NCBI GenBank assembly: GCA_032716605.1
Contig: CM064572.1
Coordinates: 35,911,760 to 35,975,759, forward strand
Length of the DNA stretch: 64,000 nt
DNA from: Paralithodes platypus
Taxonomy: Eukaryota > Arthropoda > Malacostraca > Decapoda > Lithodidae
Direction of reading: 5' to 3'
The position numbers were made by a program, and so were the translations under genes. The notes below the pieces were generated by a model that was not told the origin of the DNA, ran no database searches, and worked only from the letters and a program-made list of their open reading frames with translations. Shown here one piece after another: positions 20,445 to 32,887 of the stretch (position 1 is the first letter of the stretch; each line of letters opens with the position of its first letter).

Positions 20445-20643
20445 ATTAACCCTCATCTAATTTTGACCAATCCCTGGTTAATTTAAAAAAATCATTCGTC
20501 CTTAAAATTGCACCCTATTTAAGCGGAATTGTAAATTGAAAGCTTTTAACATAATATCGAATATTATATGCTATTTTATTCCTCGGGTCTGTAATTCAAT
20601 TCAGTACTTTATACCGTTTATACGTACACAGACACTGAAGAGT

Positions 20644-20717
<74 letters not shown>

Positions 20718-21645
20718 GCAAATTTCAGAATTCACACAATCCTAAAAAACAACAATTCAATAAAACAACAGATGTAACAAACACCATGGACATACCAGTA
20801 TATGCAAATACACACACAACCGCCCACATACACACACACAAATATAATGCAAAGTAACAAGGACATCACCAACAATTAAAACAACATTAAATAACAACAA
20901 AGCAAGCATAATACGCTCTCACTCTCACACACTCTCTCTCAAAGCACACAAAGACATGCAAACACACACACAGACACACACACTCTCTCTCAAAAAAATA
21001 ACACATGCACACGCGCACACACACTCACACACACACACACCAATACAATGAATTAAACAAAAATAACACATGCACACACTCTCTCTCTCTCTCACACACA
21101 CACACACATACACACATACACACACACACCAATACAATGAATTAATCACTCTCTCAACTTCTGCTTGCCCCCCACGCGGATTCGAACCCACGAAATTAAT
21201 AAAAGGCCAATAATCTTGACAAGTCGGTCGCCGGAGTTGAGAAAAGTATTGAATGAGCGAGAGAGCGTGCACATGAATCTAAGAGAGGTGAAAACACCCT
21301 CATTATAATAAATTGGAAAATATAATGAAAAACAGAGAGAGAGAGAGAGGCGTAATAAAATCTTCGAGGTAATATCTGAAGTAATGGAACAAATCTTGAT
21401 CGTGAGAGAGAGAGAGCGTGCTAGCAAGCTAACGGACCGGAATCTTCATCGTGAGAGAGAGAGAGCGTGCTAGCGAGCTAACGGACCGGAATCTATCCGT
21501 ATATTCCAATGGCAGCGAATTTCCCCCAAATTGACATTGATCCGTATAATAGAATTTGCTGTTCTCTCTCTTGAATTTTTCAGCAGGCGGACCAACAGAG
21601 TTACATAGAGTTACATATATACACAGACTATACATACCCCGAGGT
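20445..21645. repeat. CA, TA and CT microsatellites; no gene
   Basis: CA then TA tracts at 20645-20712, mixed CA/CT tracts at 20921-21140, and a 58-bp direct duplication around 21395-21495 (GAGCGTGCTAGC.AGCTAACGG, then ACCGGAATCT). A B-box-like GGTTCGAATCC lies on the minus strand at about 21178-21188 without a clear A box. Frames here are repeat artefacts. Confidence 0.75.
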
Positions 21646-21656
21646 CCTTACTATAG

Positions 21657-21868
21657 TCTATTTGCTGTAAGTAGGCGAGAAATCATGACTTCAATCCTCT
21701 GTAACTCAAACATTATTGAAACAAATTGGCTGTAAATGTCCACATCTATTCCTTGGCTGACTCTTCCCAAATGGTAGCAACATTAGCTCGATTAATTTAT
21801 TCGTTTTTTAGTTACAAAGGTCAGAGGTCATGATTTCTCGCCTACTTACAACGAATAAGCAGTCCGGC
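21657..21868. mobile_element. MITE family 3
   Basis: A ~210-bp element with ~38-bp inverted ends. The left begins CTATTTGCTGTAAGTAGGCG and the right is the reverse complement of GTAAGTAGGCGAGAAATCAT with few differences. No frame, single copy in this window. Confidence 0.75.
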
Positions 21869-21884
21869 CTTACAAACTTACTTT

Positions 21885-22250
21885 TGGTTTTCATATCACC
21901 CCTGCCCTCTCTAGATAACAGTCAAGCCTTCCCTTGAAAGCGTTTATTGTGTCGCTCTCCACCACTCTCGCTGATAGTTTATTCCACTCTATCACCACAC
22001 CGTATGTGAAGAAACTCTTTGTGACATCTAGGTTTGCCTTTTTGGTTCTTAATTTCATTCCATTCCATTTCCGCGAGTTTGAGTTTTATTGTTGAATGTA
22101 AATAGCGCATTTCTATTAACTTTGTCGAAGCCTTTCAGTAGCCTATCTTGAAACACTCAAAAGGTTGACTCCTCAGCTTCCTCTTTATTGTGAACAGGTT
22201 CAATCTTTTAAATCTTTCATCGTATGGTTTATTTCTCAATGATGGTATCA
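21885..22250 (-). pseudogene. CR1-like LINE ORF2 C-terminal fragment
   Basis: On the minus strand, frame-broken sequence reads MIPSLRNKPYDERFKRLN near 22205-22255 and later CHKEFL and RVE..TISESGGERHNKRFQG. This parallels MIPSLKNKPYEERLRELN and the following region of the CR1-like LINE at 23536-27215. It is strongly decayed. Confidence 0.65.
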
Positions 22251-22429
22251 TCTGTGTGTGTTACTCAGTTACTTGTTCGTCAAGGGGAATCCACGCAATG
22301 CGAGCTAAGCTCATTATTATCGCGCCTCCTTAACTGGGAATGTATTGCGTGAAATGCATGTTAAGTGTTTTATGTACTGTTGGAATGGCTGTGGATGTGT
22401 GTGTAGTCTGTATATAGCCAATTGGCGAC

Positions 22430-22741
22430 ATCGGAAACGAAGGCTTAGGGTGGATCTGTTTGGTACCATTCTCACTATAGACGGTACCGTCTCGCCCGAA
22501 GGCTTAGGTAGCCATCAGCTTAGGTGAACCATATGATACCCATCTCGCCTTGTACCATTTTTGCCAACCCCAGATGGGACGTCACAACGTCGTCCACTTA
22601 TTCCAGGTACCTATTTACAGCTAGGTGAACTGAGGCTAACATATGAAAGGAGACAAGCCCAATTTGTCTCCGCCCGGTCTGGGATTGAACCCCCGACCCC
22701 TCGTGTGTGAGACGAGAGCTCTACATACTAGGCTACGGGCT
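22430..22741 (-). mobile_element. tRNA-derived SINE (decapod-type body)
   Basis: On the minus strand the head reads GTAGCCTAGTATGTAGAGCT (A box) and GGGGGTTCAATCCCAGACC (B box) about 45 bp later. The body contains CACCTAGCTGTAAATAGG followed by TACCTGGAATAAG, a motif I remember from decapod crustacean SINEs. The plus-strand start is a GT/GC tract at 22740-22766. The far end is uncertain. Confidence 0.75.
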
Positions 22742-23205
22742 GTGTGTGTGTGTGTGCGCGCGCGCGCTAGACAGACAGATAGAGAGAGGGGAAGGGGGCT
22801 GGAGGGATGAGAGAGAGAGAGAAAGATATAGATGATGCAATTTGGTTCTTTTAACTTGTAAATTGTCATCTGCATAATGAACGTGATGCCCCGGAATTTC
22901 CTCCATTTTGTAGTTTTATGTGCATATTTTTTTACCGTTTTTAGTCACGCTCTAATCTATATGGAGGTCTCGTGTATTTATCTGTTATTTATCCCGCGTT
23001 CGAATCCCGGGAGGACCATATGCTTTCATTAGTTTATTGGGGTTTGTAATTGATGATTATGTTAAGAATGGAGTGTTACTTAATCATGTTTTGTATTTTA
23101 TGTTCTTATTACATTTAATTTTTGGCTAACCTATCTATTTGTGCCTTATTAATGTATTGTATTATTAGTTTCTTTTAGATAGCTTTTCCGAATCTTTGGG
23201 AAAGG

Positions 23206-23270
<65 letters not shown>
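22742..23270. other. Microsatellites and unassigned sequence
   Basis: A GT/GC tract at 22740-22766, a GA stretch near 22805-22825, a lone B-box-like GTTCGAATCCC at 22989-22999 and a perfect 60-bp TA tract at 23211-23270 that supplies the target site of element B. Confidence 0.6.
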
Positions 23271-23274
<4 letters not shown>

Positions 23275-23532
23275 ACGTATCTTGATCCTCAAGTGGTTAA
23301 CTTGATGAATCTAGATAGCACAGCAATATATTTTAAGGTATCAGTCAGCTGAAGGCAAAACAAAAGTAAAATCTAATAAAATTATTTCCTGTTGTTGCTT
23401 CCTATCCTTTTGGATCTTAGGACTTGGTATCCTTTATTGACTGATACTCTTTAATTATGGAAAAATACTGAAACTAATTAAAGTCATGTAGTATTTATAA
23501 AGAATTATTATTTAACCGAAGCTTAGTAGGCT

Positions 23533-24015
23533 ATGACAAATCAACGAAAAAGATTTTGCATCCCAGGAGCTGGACTGGACGACATTGTGGAAGCCTTCGA
23601 AGATACCACAAAGGATGCAAATGAAAATACCCTTTTTGTCATCCATGCTGGTTCAAATGACGTCATGCGCACCAGATCCGAAGAGTTGATGAAGAAATAT
23701 CGCAAGATGATCCAGCACTACAAAAACAAGTCAAGGATTATCATCATCTCAGGCATTCTCCCCAAGATCGACGCACCTGACAAATTCTACGACAAGGCTT
23801 TCAGCACAAATAGCCGACTAAAACATTTGTGTCTGAGGGAAGAAGTTGAATTCATCAACCTCTGGGACAACTTCTACAACCAGCCTACTCTGTTCCGCAA
23901 GGATGGCACTCATCTAAACCCTGTGGGTTCAGCACGCATGGGTCGTCTCCTACACGAAGCAGTCCGCAGCCATGGATCAAAAAACGCCATCCGAGAAGAA
24001 GCAGTAGTGACATAA
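23533..24015 (+). pseudogene. CR1 ORF1 esterase domain, 5'-truncated
   Basis: 160 residues, but the ATG at 23533 is supplied by the host LTR and is not the true start. Motifs of SGNH/GDSL esterases: FVIHAGSNDVM (block with Asn, about residues 33-43) and DGTHLNPVGSARM (Asp and His of the catalytic triad, about 132-144). The GDS block with the nucleophilic Ser and any upstream zinc finger are missing because the LINE is truncated. Such ORF1 proteins bind nucleic acid or membrane components in CR1 elements; the exact role is unclear. Confidence 0.8.
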
Positions 24016-27000
24016 ATCATCCAACGCCAAGAAAAAAACAGAGGCAACCGAGGACCACCAGCGATAAGGACCGGAGACAGCGAGGACCGAGGACAGCCAT
24101 GAACATAAATGTAGATCCGACAAGAACCAAAAATATTATTGAAGCGCGTTCCGTGAGTTCTAAAATAACAAATTTAAAGGTTTTCTATGCAAACGCTCGT
24201 AGCATACGCAATAAATTTTCAGATTTAGAGGAGCTAGTGTTTACAGAAAATTATGATGTGATTGGCATAACAGAATCTTGGCTCAATACAGAAGATAGAG
24301 ACTTTTTAGCAGAGTATTCACTTCCCGGTTATGTAATGTTTGAGAAAAGCCGAATAAATCGAAATGGAGGTGGCGTTTTACTTTATATCAAAGAAAGTCT
24401 TAACCCTACCCTCTTGTCAAAACCTCAAATTGTGAACGTCGACGCATCTTTTGTGCTAATATAGAATAATAAAGGTACCAAAATAATACTTGCATTAATA
24501 TACAGACCTCCAGCTCAATCAGTGCAAACTGACCGAGAAATTTACGAACAAATTGCAGATGTAAGTAACTCACAAGATACCGTAATTTTTGGTGACTTTA
24601 ATTTACCTGTGACCAAGTGGGGCGATACTCTTACTTCACACTCCGGACATGACTTGTATACGAACTTGCAAGAGAGTTCGCTTTATCAATTTGTTGGAAC
24701 GCCGACCCGTGGTAATAACGTTCTTGACATTGTACTTGCAACAAAAGAAGAATTAATAGAGAATTTGAATGTTGGTGATGAATTCAGTAACAGCGACCAT
24801 CGTACGATAACTTTCACTTTAAAGTTTACTAGTAACGAACCAAATAGTAGCATCGAAAAAGTCCCTAATTTCAAGAAAGCAAACTTCCATAAACTTAGAG
24901 CTATGTTTAAAGAAACTGACTGGAGCTTTTTAATTCACAATAACGACATAAATACATCTTGGAAGTTATTCGAAGCCACTTACCTAAAAGCAGTGCAAGA
25001 CTGCATACCATCGAAAACTCGGCGTCCAGGCCATAATAATAAGCCCAAATGGTGGAATAAAGATATTTCAAACTGCCTGCTTGCTAAAAAATTTGCTAAT
25101 GATAGATTAAAATCCTCACAAAATGACGAAGAACGGCTGAAATTTGTAGAGCTACGACGCAAAGCCAAAAAGTTAATTAAGCAAAGTAAAAAGACCTTAG
25201 AGTTACATATTGCGAATCAAAGTAAAACAAACCCGAAAGAATTCTATAGTTATATCAGAAAGAAAAAAGTAGTTACTTCAACTGTTGGACCGTTAGTCGA
25301 TGAAAATGGAGAATACACCAAAGACGAAGAACAAATGAGTAATGCCCTCAATACCTTCTTTGCATCAGTTTTTACAACAGAAGACCTCAGTGATATCCCT
25401 ACACCATCGCCGATTCAGATTGATAATTCAGATGTTCTAAGCAATATCACCGTTACAGAGAGAGAAGTATTGAATTGTTTAGATAAACTCAAGGTAAATA
25501 AAACGCCTGGACCTGATACAATCTCGCCTAGAGTTCTAAAGGAAGCTAAGGATGAGCTCTCTAAACCACTGACATTACTATTCAATAAATCCTTGCAGTC
25601 TGGAACTATGCCCGATCAGTGGAAGCTAGCCAACGTAACACCGATATTCAAAAAAGGCAGCAAATCCCTACCCAGTAACTATCGTCCAATTAGCTTAACC
25701 TCAGTTGTATGTAAAATGCTAGAAACGGTCATACGAGACAGACTCGTAAATCACTTAGAGGAAAATAACATACTTAAAGATACTCAACACGGCTTTCGTA
25801 AAAAACGTTCCTGTTTAACAAACCTCTTAGACTTCTTCCACGATATCCTCAACCTCTACGATGAGAGTAAAGCTGTAGATATTATATACCTTGATTTTCA
25901 AAAGGCCTTTGACAAAGTTCCCCACAAACGTTTACTGCTAAAACTAAAAGCGCATGGAATACAAGACGGTGTGTTGAAATGGATAGAAAATTGGCTCAGC
26001 GACAGAAAGCAAACAGTAGTCATAAACGGTAAGGCATCAAAATGGACCAATGTAAGTAGCGGGGTACCCCAGGGATCGGTACTAGGACCAATTCTCTTTC
26101 TAATTTACATCAACGACATAGATGAGGGTCTCACCTGTACAATCTCAAAATTTGCTGACGATACAAAAATTGCAAATAGCGTACTCTCAAAAGAACAAGT
26201 TGACGATATGCAACACAATCTAGATAAATTGTCATGTTGGGCCCAAATTTGGCAAATGAGTTTCAATGCGGATAAATGTAAAGTACTACATATCGGATAC
26301 CTAAATGAGAAAGCAAACTATTCGATGAATGGCACTCAGCTTAAGAATGTAAACAGAGAAACCGATCTGGGAGTAACAATATCGAGTAACCTAAAACCGA
26401 GTCAACAATGTTCAGAAGTTGTTAAGAAGGCAAACAAAATAATTGGCTTTATAGGCAGGTCATTTGAGCATAAATCCAAAGAAGTTATCCTAACCCTTTA
26501 CAATTCATTAGTCCGCCCTCTTCTGGAATACTGCGTTCAATCCTGGTGCCCTTATTACCAAAAAGATATAAACAAGCTAGAACGAGTTCAACGTAGAGTT
26601 ACCAAAATGATACCTAGCCTAAAGAACAAACCATACGAAGAGCGTCTTAGAGAATTAAATCTATTTCCTTTAACCCAGCGCAGATTAAGAGGAGACTTAA
26701 TTCAAGTGTTCAAAATCATCAAAGGCATCGACAATATGAACTGTAGTAAGTACTTCACTATCGACCAATCTAATTACACACGGGGAAACGGTTGCAAAAT
26801 TATTGGTAAATCTTTTAACTCACACGAATCTAAGAATTTCTTCTTCAATCGAGTTGTCAACTTGTGGAATGGGCTTCCCCGAAACGTTATAGACTGCATC
26901 ACCGTTGATTCATTTAAACTCCGCCTAGACAAATATCTCGCATCAAACCCGCGACTGACTGCGTTTGTAAATGAATAACTTTATTTTATCCCCCCCTCAG

Positions 27001-27215
27001 TTACTAACCCTTCTGTCCCCTACTAACTTCCTAATCCTGCCACGGACATTAGTTCCAGGGCAGTAATTCCCCTTCCAATGTTCCCTTACCCACTCTAAAC
27101 CACTGTTTGGACACTTGATCCTCAGTGTTTTGGAGGACAAGCAACCTAGAAGGGTCACTAGATCTGTTGTTGCTTGATTTCCTTTGTACTCCTTTGTACT
27201 CCTTTGTACTCCTTT
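23536..27215 (+). mobile_element. CR1-like LINE, 5'-truncated
   Basis: Two frames (ORF1 remnant with esterase motifs, ORF2 with endonuclease and RT), then a 3' UTR ending in three copies of the 10-bp repeat TCCTTTGTAC (about 27178-27215). Short 3' tandem repeats in place of poly(A), and an esterase in ORF1, are features of the CR1 superfamily. The intact LTR reads GGCTATGGTTATG at the site, so the insertion is blunt with no target duplication. Confidence 0.85.
24099..26978 (+). pseudogene. CR1 ORF2: AP endonuclease and reverse transcriptase
   Basis: One frame with a single in-frame TAG at 24462-24464. Endonuclease: FYANARSIRNK, GITESWLN, GGGVLLYIK, VIFGDFNLP and SDHRTI. Reverse transcriptase: NYRPISLTSVVCKMLE, YLDFQKAFDKVPHKRL, SGVPQGSVLGPILF and the catalytic KFADDTKI. 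The C-terminus has YCVQSWCPYYQKDINKLERV and LWNGLPRNVIDC. The full frame would be about 960 codons, usual for this group. Apart from the TAG the frame is clean, so the copy is fairly young. Assignment to the CR1/L2/Rex1 group is by motif style. Confidence 0.88.
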
Positions 27216-28391
27216 GTTATGAACCGAATAAGTTATATCTAAAGAAGGACTATTAATTCTATAAAAAGTCTTGAAAGATAAATATTAAAGTAAGAATATT
27301 TCTGTCTCTTACCCTTTTTGAAATGAATAGATAGTTTTCTTATATGTCCTTTTATTTATATTTAATGTAATTATTCTTGGTTCTTGTCTTACGTTAATAG
27401 TATTATATTATTATTATCATCAGGATTAATATCAAAGTCACATAAAAAGTTAGATATAAATTTAATAATTAGTTAAATGTATTTCTTAACCACGTAACAT
27501 TGAGGTTTGATTATGAGTAAATTAAGTTACAGGATCGCTTCATAGATTCGATTCAGGTCTCACTCAAATAATATGAAAAGCAAAAATAATATTTTGAAGC
27601 TAAAATAATTTTCTTCAGCTTAGGAAATCACTAGAAGTAATATTAACACAGCCATGTTAGTCTAAGGCGATATTACTAATATGAGACAATAGCATCACCG
27701 TACTAAGCTCCGTTAAGCAATGTAAGCTTAATTAAAAGAAAATGAAAGAACTCGTAAGTATTAATATAAAACAATAGTATTACTTTCATCATAACCCAAT
27801 TACTTAAAGAGTTGCTTTAGTCCACAAGTTAGTCAACTAAAATAGTTAAGTACATAATAATAGCGTTAACGTTAATTCCCAATCACATATCTCACTAACC
27901 AACATAACGTAAGTGTTTACACCGAATACACTTAACACACACTTATATAATCTGACTGACAGTCACAATCCCATTATAATACTTCACCCCGTCCTCCTCC
28001 AGCTGCAAGTTCACCTTCCCCAACTCCAAATGAGACTGATTTGAATGCCCACTACTCGGGTCTTATATACTATACAATGATGGTGTAGGAACGAATCAGG
28101 AGGCGAGTGATGGTGCGCGCCCCTATCATAGCTCCTCGAGTTGCATAGCAGGTGCGTGGTCCAATGGGGGCTCCTGGCGTCGATCATACGTCATAGCGTC
28201 GGGTCATCGAAGTAGTTTGCAGGGTCCCCTATGACGCACGCAGGTCTGAAGGCTTGTTTGCTGGTATGCGGACGAGGTGGTTTCCCACTCGCTAGTTCGC
28301 TCGCTGGTCTGCTTCGCCGCCTGGGTAGTTTGGCACTCCTTCAACTCTAATTATAACTCTTAGATTAACATACAGGGCTCCGTATGTCAGA

Positions 28392-28403
28392 CCTCCCCCC
28401 TAG
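28392..28403 (-). promoter_or_regulatory. Polypurine tract of element B
   Basis: The plus strand reads CCTCCCCCCTAG next to the LTR edge, so the element strand has CTAGGGGGGAGG right before its 3' LTR. This is the plus-strand primer and fixes the LTR boundary. Confidence 0.75.
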
Positions 28404-28687
28404 AAAAGAGTTTAAGGAGTATAGTACATAATATTAAACATAATACATAAATAGATTCACCACCAGATTGGCAACAGCAAGATTATAATGAGGATATAAT
28501 AAGGATATCACCCAAAGTAGGCAACGTCTCCAGGTACCACATCAGAACATAGCCGGAACGTAGCTGGAGTGTTATTCGAACTGCAAGGCATCTCACAGCT
28601 GAAGGCTTGACAGCGCACTACTAAAGCATGATATTTACTTCGCTACAAGGGAGAGCTAATTGCCAAAATCCTCTCATTAATTTAATC
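28404..28687 (-). other. 3' remnant of element B after RT deletion
   Basis: Less than 300 bp separate the RT stub from the polypurine tract. A frame overlapping the end of the main frame reads KLMRGFWQLALP, matching the RT block after the SD-x-KGYWQ motif, so RT entered another frame before being cut. RNase H is absent. Confidence 0.65.
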
Positions 28688-30811
28688 TCACTGCTGTATG
28701 AGGCCAACCCGGTAAATGTAATCTTTGATCCGTGGCAGTGGGTAGGTATCGTTCTTTGTGACAGCATTAACTTGCCTATAGTCCATACATAACCTATGGC
28801 TCCCGTCTGGCTTTGGCACAAGTATGACCGGACCACTCCACTGGCTTAAGGCCCTTGTGATCAGCTGGTTTGAAAAAATGAAGTCAAGCTCGACCTGCAG
28901 TATACTCCTGCGTTGTGGTGAGACACGGTAGGGGGATAGTTTAATGGGAGTTGCATCCCCTACGTCGATGTCGTGCACGGCCAAAGAAGTGAGCCCTGGA
29001 GTATCACGGAACACACTGGGAGACTGAGATAAAACAGAGATTAGTTGGTTCGCTTGATCAGAGGGAAGATGACATAGTTTAGATGGTAATCCCCTCCAAG
29101 CTACTGAGTTATACTGAAAGTTGGATAGGCTACATGACAAGTCAAAGTCTGCATGGATACCTTCAGGCTCTGGAACACTCTGTTGCAGGTCAGTAAGAGA
29201 ACTGAAGATTTCGTCCGCACCAGGCTGTCCACAGGTCCTGATATTCACTGCCACAGTGGGTGAATCTGGAGGAGAGGAATCAGGGGACCTATGGTAGGGT
29301 TTCAACATATTTATATGGAATACTTGCGTAGGCTTTCTCCTGTCTGGGGTAGTTACTAGATAATCGGTAATGCTCACCCTCTGAATGATCTTATATGGGC
29401 CCCTGAACTTGGCAGATAAAGGTTGGCCAAAAAGGGGGAGCAGGACCAAAACCTCATCACCGGGCTGAAACTCCCTCTCATGGGCTTTTCTGTCATACCA
29501 TTTCTTCATGGAGCTTTTAGCCACTGTCAAGTTTTGAGCGGCAAACTCACATGAGGATCTCAGCCGGGTTTTGAAATCTGAAACATACTTGAGGAGGTTT
29601 TGGTTCCCCTCCTGGCCAACTAGGCTATCCTGCAATAGTTGCAAAGGACCTCTTACCTGGTGACCGAAAACTAGCTCATTAGGGGAAAAACCCAGGGATT
29701 CAGTTGGAACCTCACGAGTAGCAAATAAAAGAAAAGGTACCCCCTTATCCCACTCAACTCCGGTCTCTGTAAAATACTTACGTAACATTCCCTTTAATGT
29801 CTGGTGATATCGTTCGAGAACCCCTTGACTCTCTGGGTGGTAGGTGCTAGACTTAACATGCTCGATACCCAACTCCTTCAGGGACTGCTGAAAAATGTTA
29901 GAGGTAAAATTAGTTCCTTGATCACTTTGCACCTCATGGGCGAAACCCATTCTGGTGAAGAATTTGAGCAGTTCCTTGATGACAGTTGGAGCAGAGGTAG
30001 TCCTTAAGGGTATAGCCTCTGGGTAGCGAGTTGCCATGCCCGTGATAGTTAATAAATAAATGTTACCTTGGGAAGTCTTAGGCAATGGGCCTACAATGTC
30101 CACTACCACCCGAGTAAAAGGATTCTCGAAAACGGGCAAGGGCATCAGAGGATGTACGGGCACCTTCTGATTGGGTTTTGCTGTCATCTGGCAAGGGTGA
30201 CACACTCTACAAAACTCCACTACATCTGCACGCATTCCTGGCCAGTAAAAGTGGGCTCTGATTCTGTCTAGAGTTTTTCTCACACCTAGGTGTCCTGCCA
30301 ATGGTATACAATGTGCCATTTCCATGATATCTCTACGACAAGGTTTGGGGACTACTACTTGATGGACGTCCCAAGCCCCGTCATCGATTGGTCTGTGTGG
30401 CTGTCTCCATCTACGCCACAATACTCCTCCTTTGAGGTAGAAACATTCACCACCCTCCTTTTCACATTCCTCTTCACTCACGGACCTGGCAGCTAACTCC
30501 TTGCATTCACTATCATCTCTCTGTAGCTCTACCAGGCCACTAGGACAACTTGGAGGGGTTTCATGGTCATTGTTAGGGTCAAGATGAGCCATAAAGGTGT
30601 CAGATAAATCCACCTCAGTCACATCAGGCACAGTTGGAGCGTCATTCACACTCTCATCATCCCTTTCATCAACTCTTACATTCGGTACATTTCTGTCTGA
30701 GGGAACTGCTACTTGAGACATTGAACGTGTGACAGCACACACAGGGAAAACTGTTGGCATCTCCTTTTTGAGCTCACCGGTTAGTGGCTCGTTAACAGGG
30801 GAAAGTGACAA
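28688..30811 (-). pseudogene. Integrase followed by truncated RT (element B)
   Basis: 707 codons open on the minus strand. Integrase: zinc domain HCIPLAGHLGVRKT with CRVCHPCQ (about 162-210), core VVVDIVGPL, VQSDQGTNF and YHPESQGVLERYHQTL carrying the D, D and E residues (about 235-345), then an SH3-like C-terminal part with AKFRGPYKIIQ. RT begins after it (VILVPKPDGSHRLCMDYR, about 675-695) and is lost after YPLPRIKDYI. Integrase upstream of RT in one frame is the reverse of standard gypsy order. The 5' side is cut by element C; the apparent Met is not a native start. Confidence 0.88.
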
Positions 30812-30829
30812 AATGGGATCTGGTCGGAC

Positions 30830-32687
30830 TGTGATGCATGTCCAGTGTGAGCATGCTGTACAGAACGCCTAGTCATGCCCCACTCTCGCTAGGATCGTCA
30901 GGGCAGGAACTTTGGCTGTAGTCTATGTAGAGTTTCCTAACTTAGTTCATGTGAGCCGTTGTACTATAAGTATTATGAATATGTATTTTGTTTTCATCTG
31001 AGTCAACGAGTTCTATTTTATATCATTAGTTATAAGTATTGTGTGTAAAACTTATTTGTAATGATGGGAAGAGAAACGGCCACAGTTGGGGGTCAGTGGG
31101 TGCGCCAAGCGGGAGGTGGGCCTAACTCACTAGCATTCCCCCCTCCCCCCTCCCCTCAGTGCTAGGGGAGCCTTTGTCTATCCCAGAGGAGAGAGAGAAA
31201 TTTCGTAATGGTTGTCAGTGGGCGGTCCTTAGTAGTTCACGTTGGGCTCACTAGAGGGCCGGGTATAAAAAGGGAAGTCTAGCCATTTTTTCATCAGAAC
31301 TCATTAGGCAGAGCGACTTCTCATTTCCCTTGCTAACTATATATATTCTTCTGACTGATGTGAACTTTCTCTACTACCTTACATTCTTATCTCCTCTTTT
31401 CCCTACCCTTTTTAACTTCCATGGTCCCATGGGTGCAGAGCTAGTCAGCCAACGTATTATCGCTTGAGTTCTCACGAGATACTTGCCTATTAGATAGCCT
31501 ATTTTGGAAGGGTTAACTTAGAATAGGATTGATTTATGTTTGTTGCACTTGTATATGCATTTCCCTGTGTGTTATTATTATTATTCCTGTTTTCTGCTGG
31601 TCTAGGTAATGGTAGACTGGGGTAAGGCTTTTCTGTGTTACGAGTTGTTGTTTGATGAAGTGGTTAAGCGATAAACCTGCATACTCGTTTCGGTTCAGTG
31701 AAGCCTAGGTTGTCTTCGCGGCTGACTGTGTTGAGTTAATAATTTACAGTGCGTGAGGGCAAGAGCCTAACCACCCTGTATTTTATTAACAGTTTGTTTT
31801 TACTTTGTCAAGGAGCTGGGAAAAAACCAGATACAAGGGATCTGGATTTCTCAAAGTGCACTTGTCAGTTTTAACGTAATACTTTAAACAGTTGTGAGGA
31901 CTTCGCTAGGCTACGAGCCGTTTTTGCTCAGTCACTGCTACCTTTTGCTCACAGTACCCAAGCTAGACTTTACTCGATTAGTAGATACAGAATAGTATTG
32001 AAGCTTTCCTTATGTATGATATTGTTTATGCACTATTGATTTCATGTGTTGCAAGCTTGGCTACTTTAGTGATTAGTGGCCCACGAGCACAATCCGAGTA
32101 GGCTATTGCCGTTGCATTTGCAGAGTACTTCTTTTTAATGTTTGCCATTTACTATTGCATATTCTTTTAATTATTCTTATGCCAATTTAAACCTTTAATA
32201 GTATTTAATTGCCAGTGTTTTTGCTTATTGAATTACTGTTCAAAAATCCGATACGTACTTCTTACGAGCATCCGAGAAGCATCTAACTTTTTTCAGAAGA
32301 TTCCTTGCTCGATGCTTAAGGACTATTAATTAACGTAACGTAATAGTGCCGATCCGAAGTAGAGGGTGGAGGACTTCTTAAGTTCTTAGTCAAGGGTGGA
32401 TTACTTCGGCTTCGGCCAACACTATTCTTTGGTGTTGTTGTTTCTTACTTCATTGTTTGATTGTTGACCAGACTAGATAATTCCTGTCTCTTTATTAGTC
32501 TGTTGTTGAACACTAGTACCGAGTTCTTGTATACCCCGTTATAGCAGATTGAACTCTGGAGGGTATTTTTGTTTTTTGTTCGGCTGGCAGTACTCAGGGG
32601 TTGGAATCGTGTGTTTCCGTTGTGGCAGCGAGCCGTATTCGAGTCCTGATTGAGAGCCCTTGTGTACCCGAGTGCCAGTTCGTAACA
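30830..32687 (+). repeat. 5' LTR of element C
   Basis: TGTGATGCATGTCC to CCAGTTCGTAACA, 1858 bp. Contains a TATA box and start region near 31264-31300. Confidence 0.92.
31264..31300 (+). promoter_or_regulatory. Core promoter in the element C LTR
   Basis: TATAAAA at 31264-31270 with TCATCAGAACTCATT about 27 bp downstream, which fits an arthropod initiator (TCAGA). A C/T-rich tract lies upstream at 31133-31158. The 3' LTR has the same at 39032-39068. Confidence 0.65.
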
Positions 32688-32689
32688 AA

Positions 32690-32702
32690 TGGCGACCTTG
32701 CT
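32690..32702 (+). promoter_or_regulatory. Primer binding site of element C
   Basis: TGGCGACCTTGC starts two bases after the LTR. Element B has TGGCGACCTCACC at the matching place (about 42908-42921, minus). The shared TGGCGACC suggests similar tRNA primers. Confidence 0.7.
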
Positions 32703-32887
32703 TAGGATTTTGTGAACAGTATAAGTTTTTGCAGAGTTGTACAACATTTGTTTGTTTGTATTTTAGCGTGCATATTGAAGAATATTTTGTTTGTATGGCA
32801 ATTAGTAAAGCATTTAAGAGACTCCAGTTAATTTAGTAATTAGTGCTTGCATAGGAAGTTCAACACTTTTGTCTCGAGAATTTTTTT

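Larger units (their letters stand above)
23271..28391 (-). repeat. 3' LTR of element B, interrupted by a LINE
   Basis: Left piece 23271-23535 and right piece 27216-28391 together match the uninterrupted LTR at 42929-44366. It starts TGTTACGTATCTTGATCCTC and ends CTCCGTATGTCAGA. Combined length ~1440 bp, as for the other copy (1438 bp). Confidence 0.9.

Noticed and set aside
21150..21240. Possible tRNA gene on the minus strand (GGTTCGAATCC)
   Set aside because: B box is good but the acceptor and anticodon arms do not pair; at most a SINE relic.
22985..23005. Isolated B-box-like GTTCGAATCCC
   Set aside because: No A box or tRNA-like fold around it.
29804..30496. Plus-strand frames of 67-68 codons
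   Set aside because: Antisense shadows of the element B integrase.
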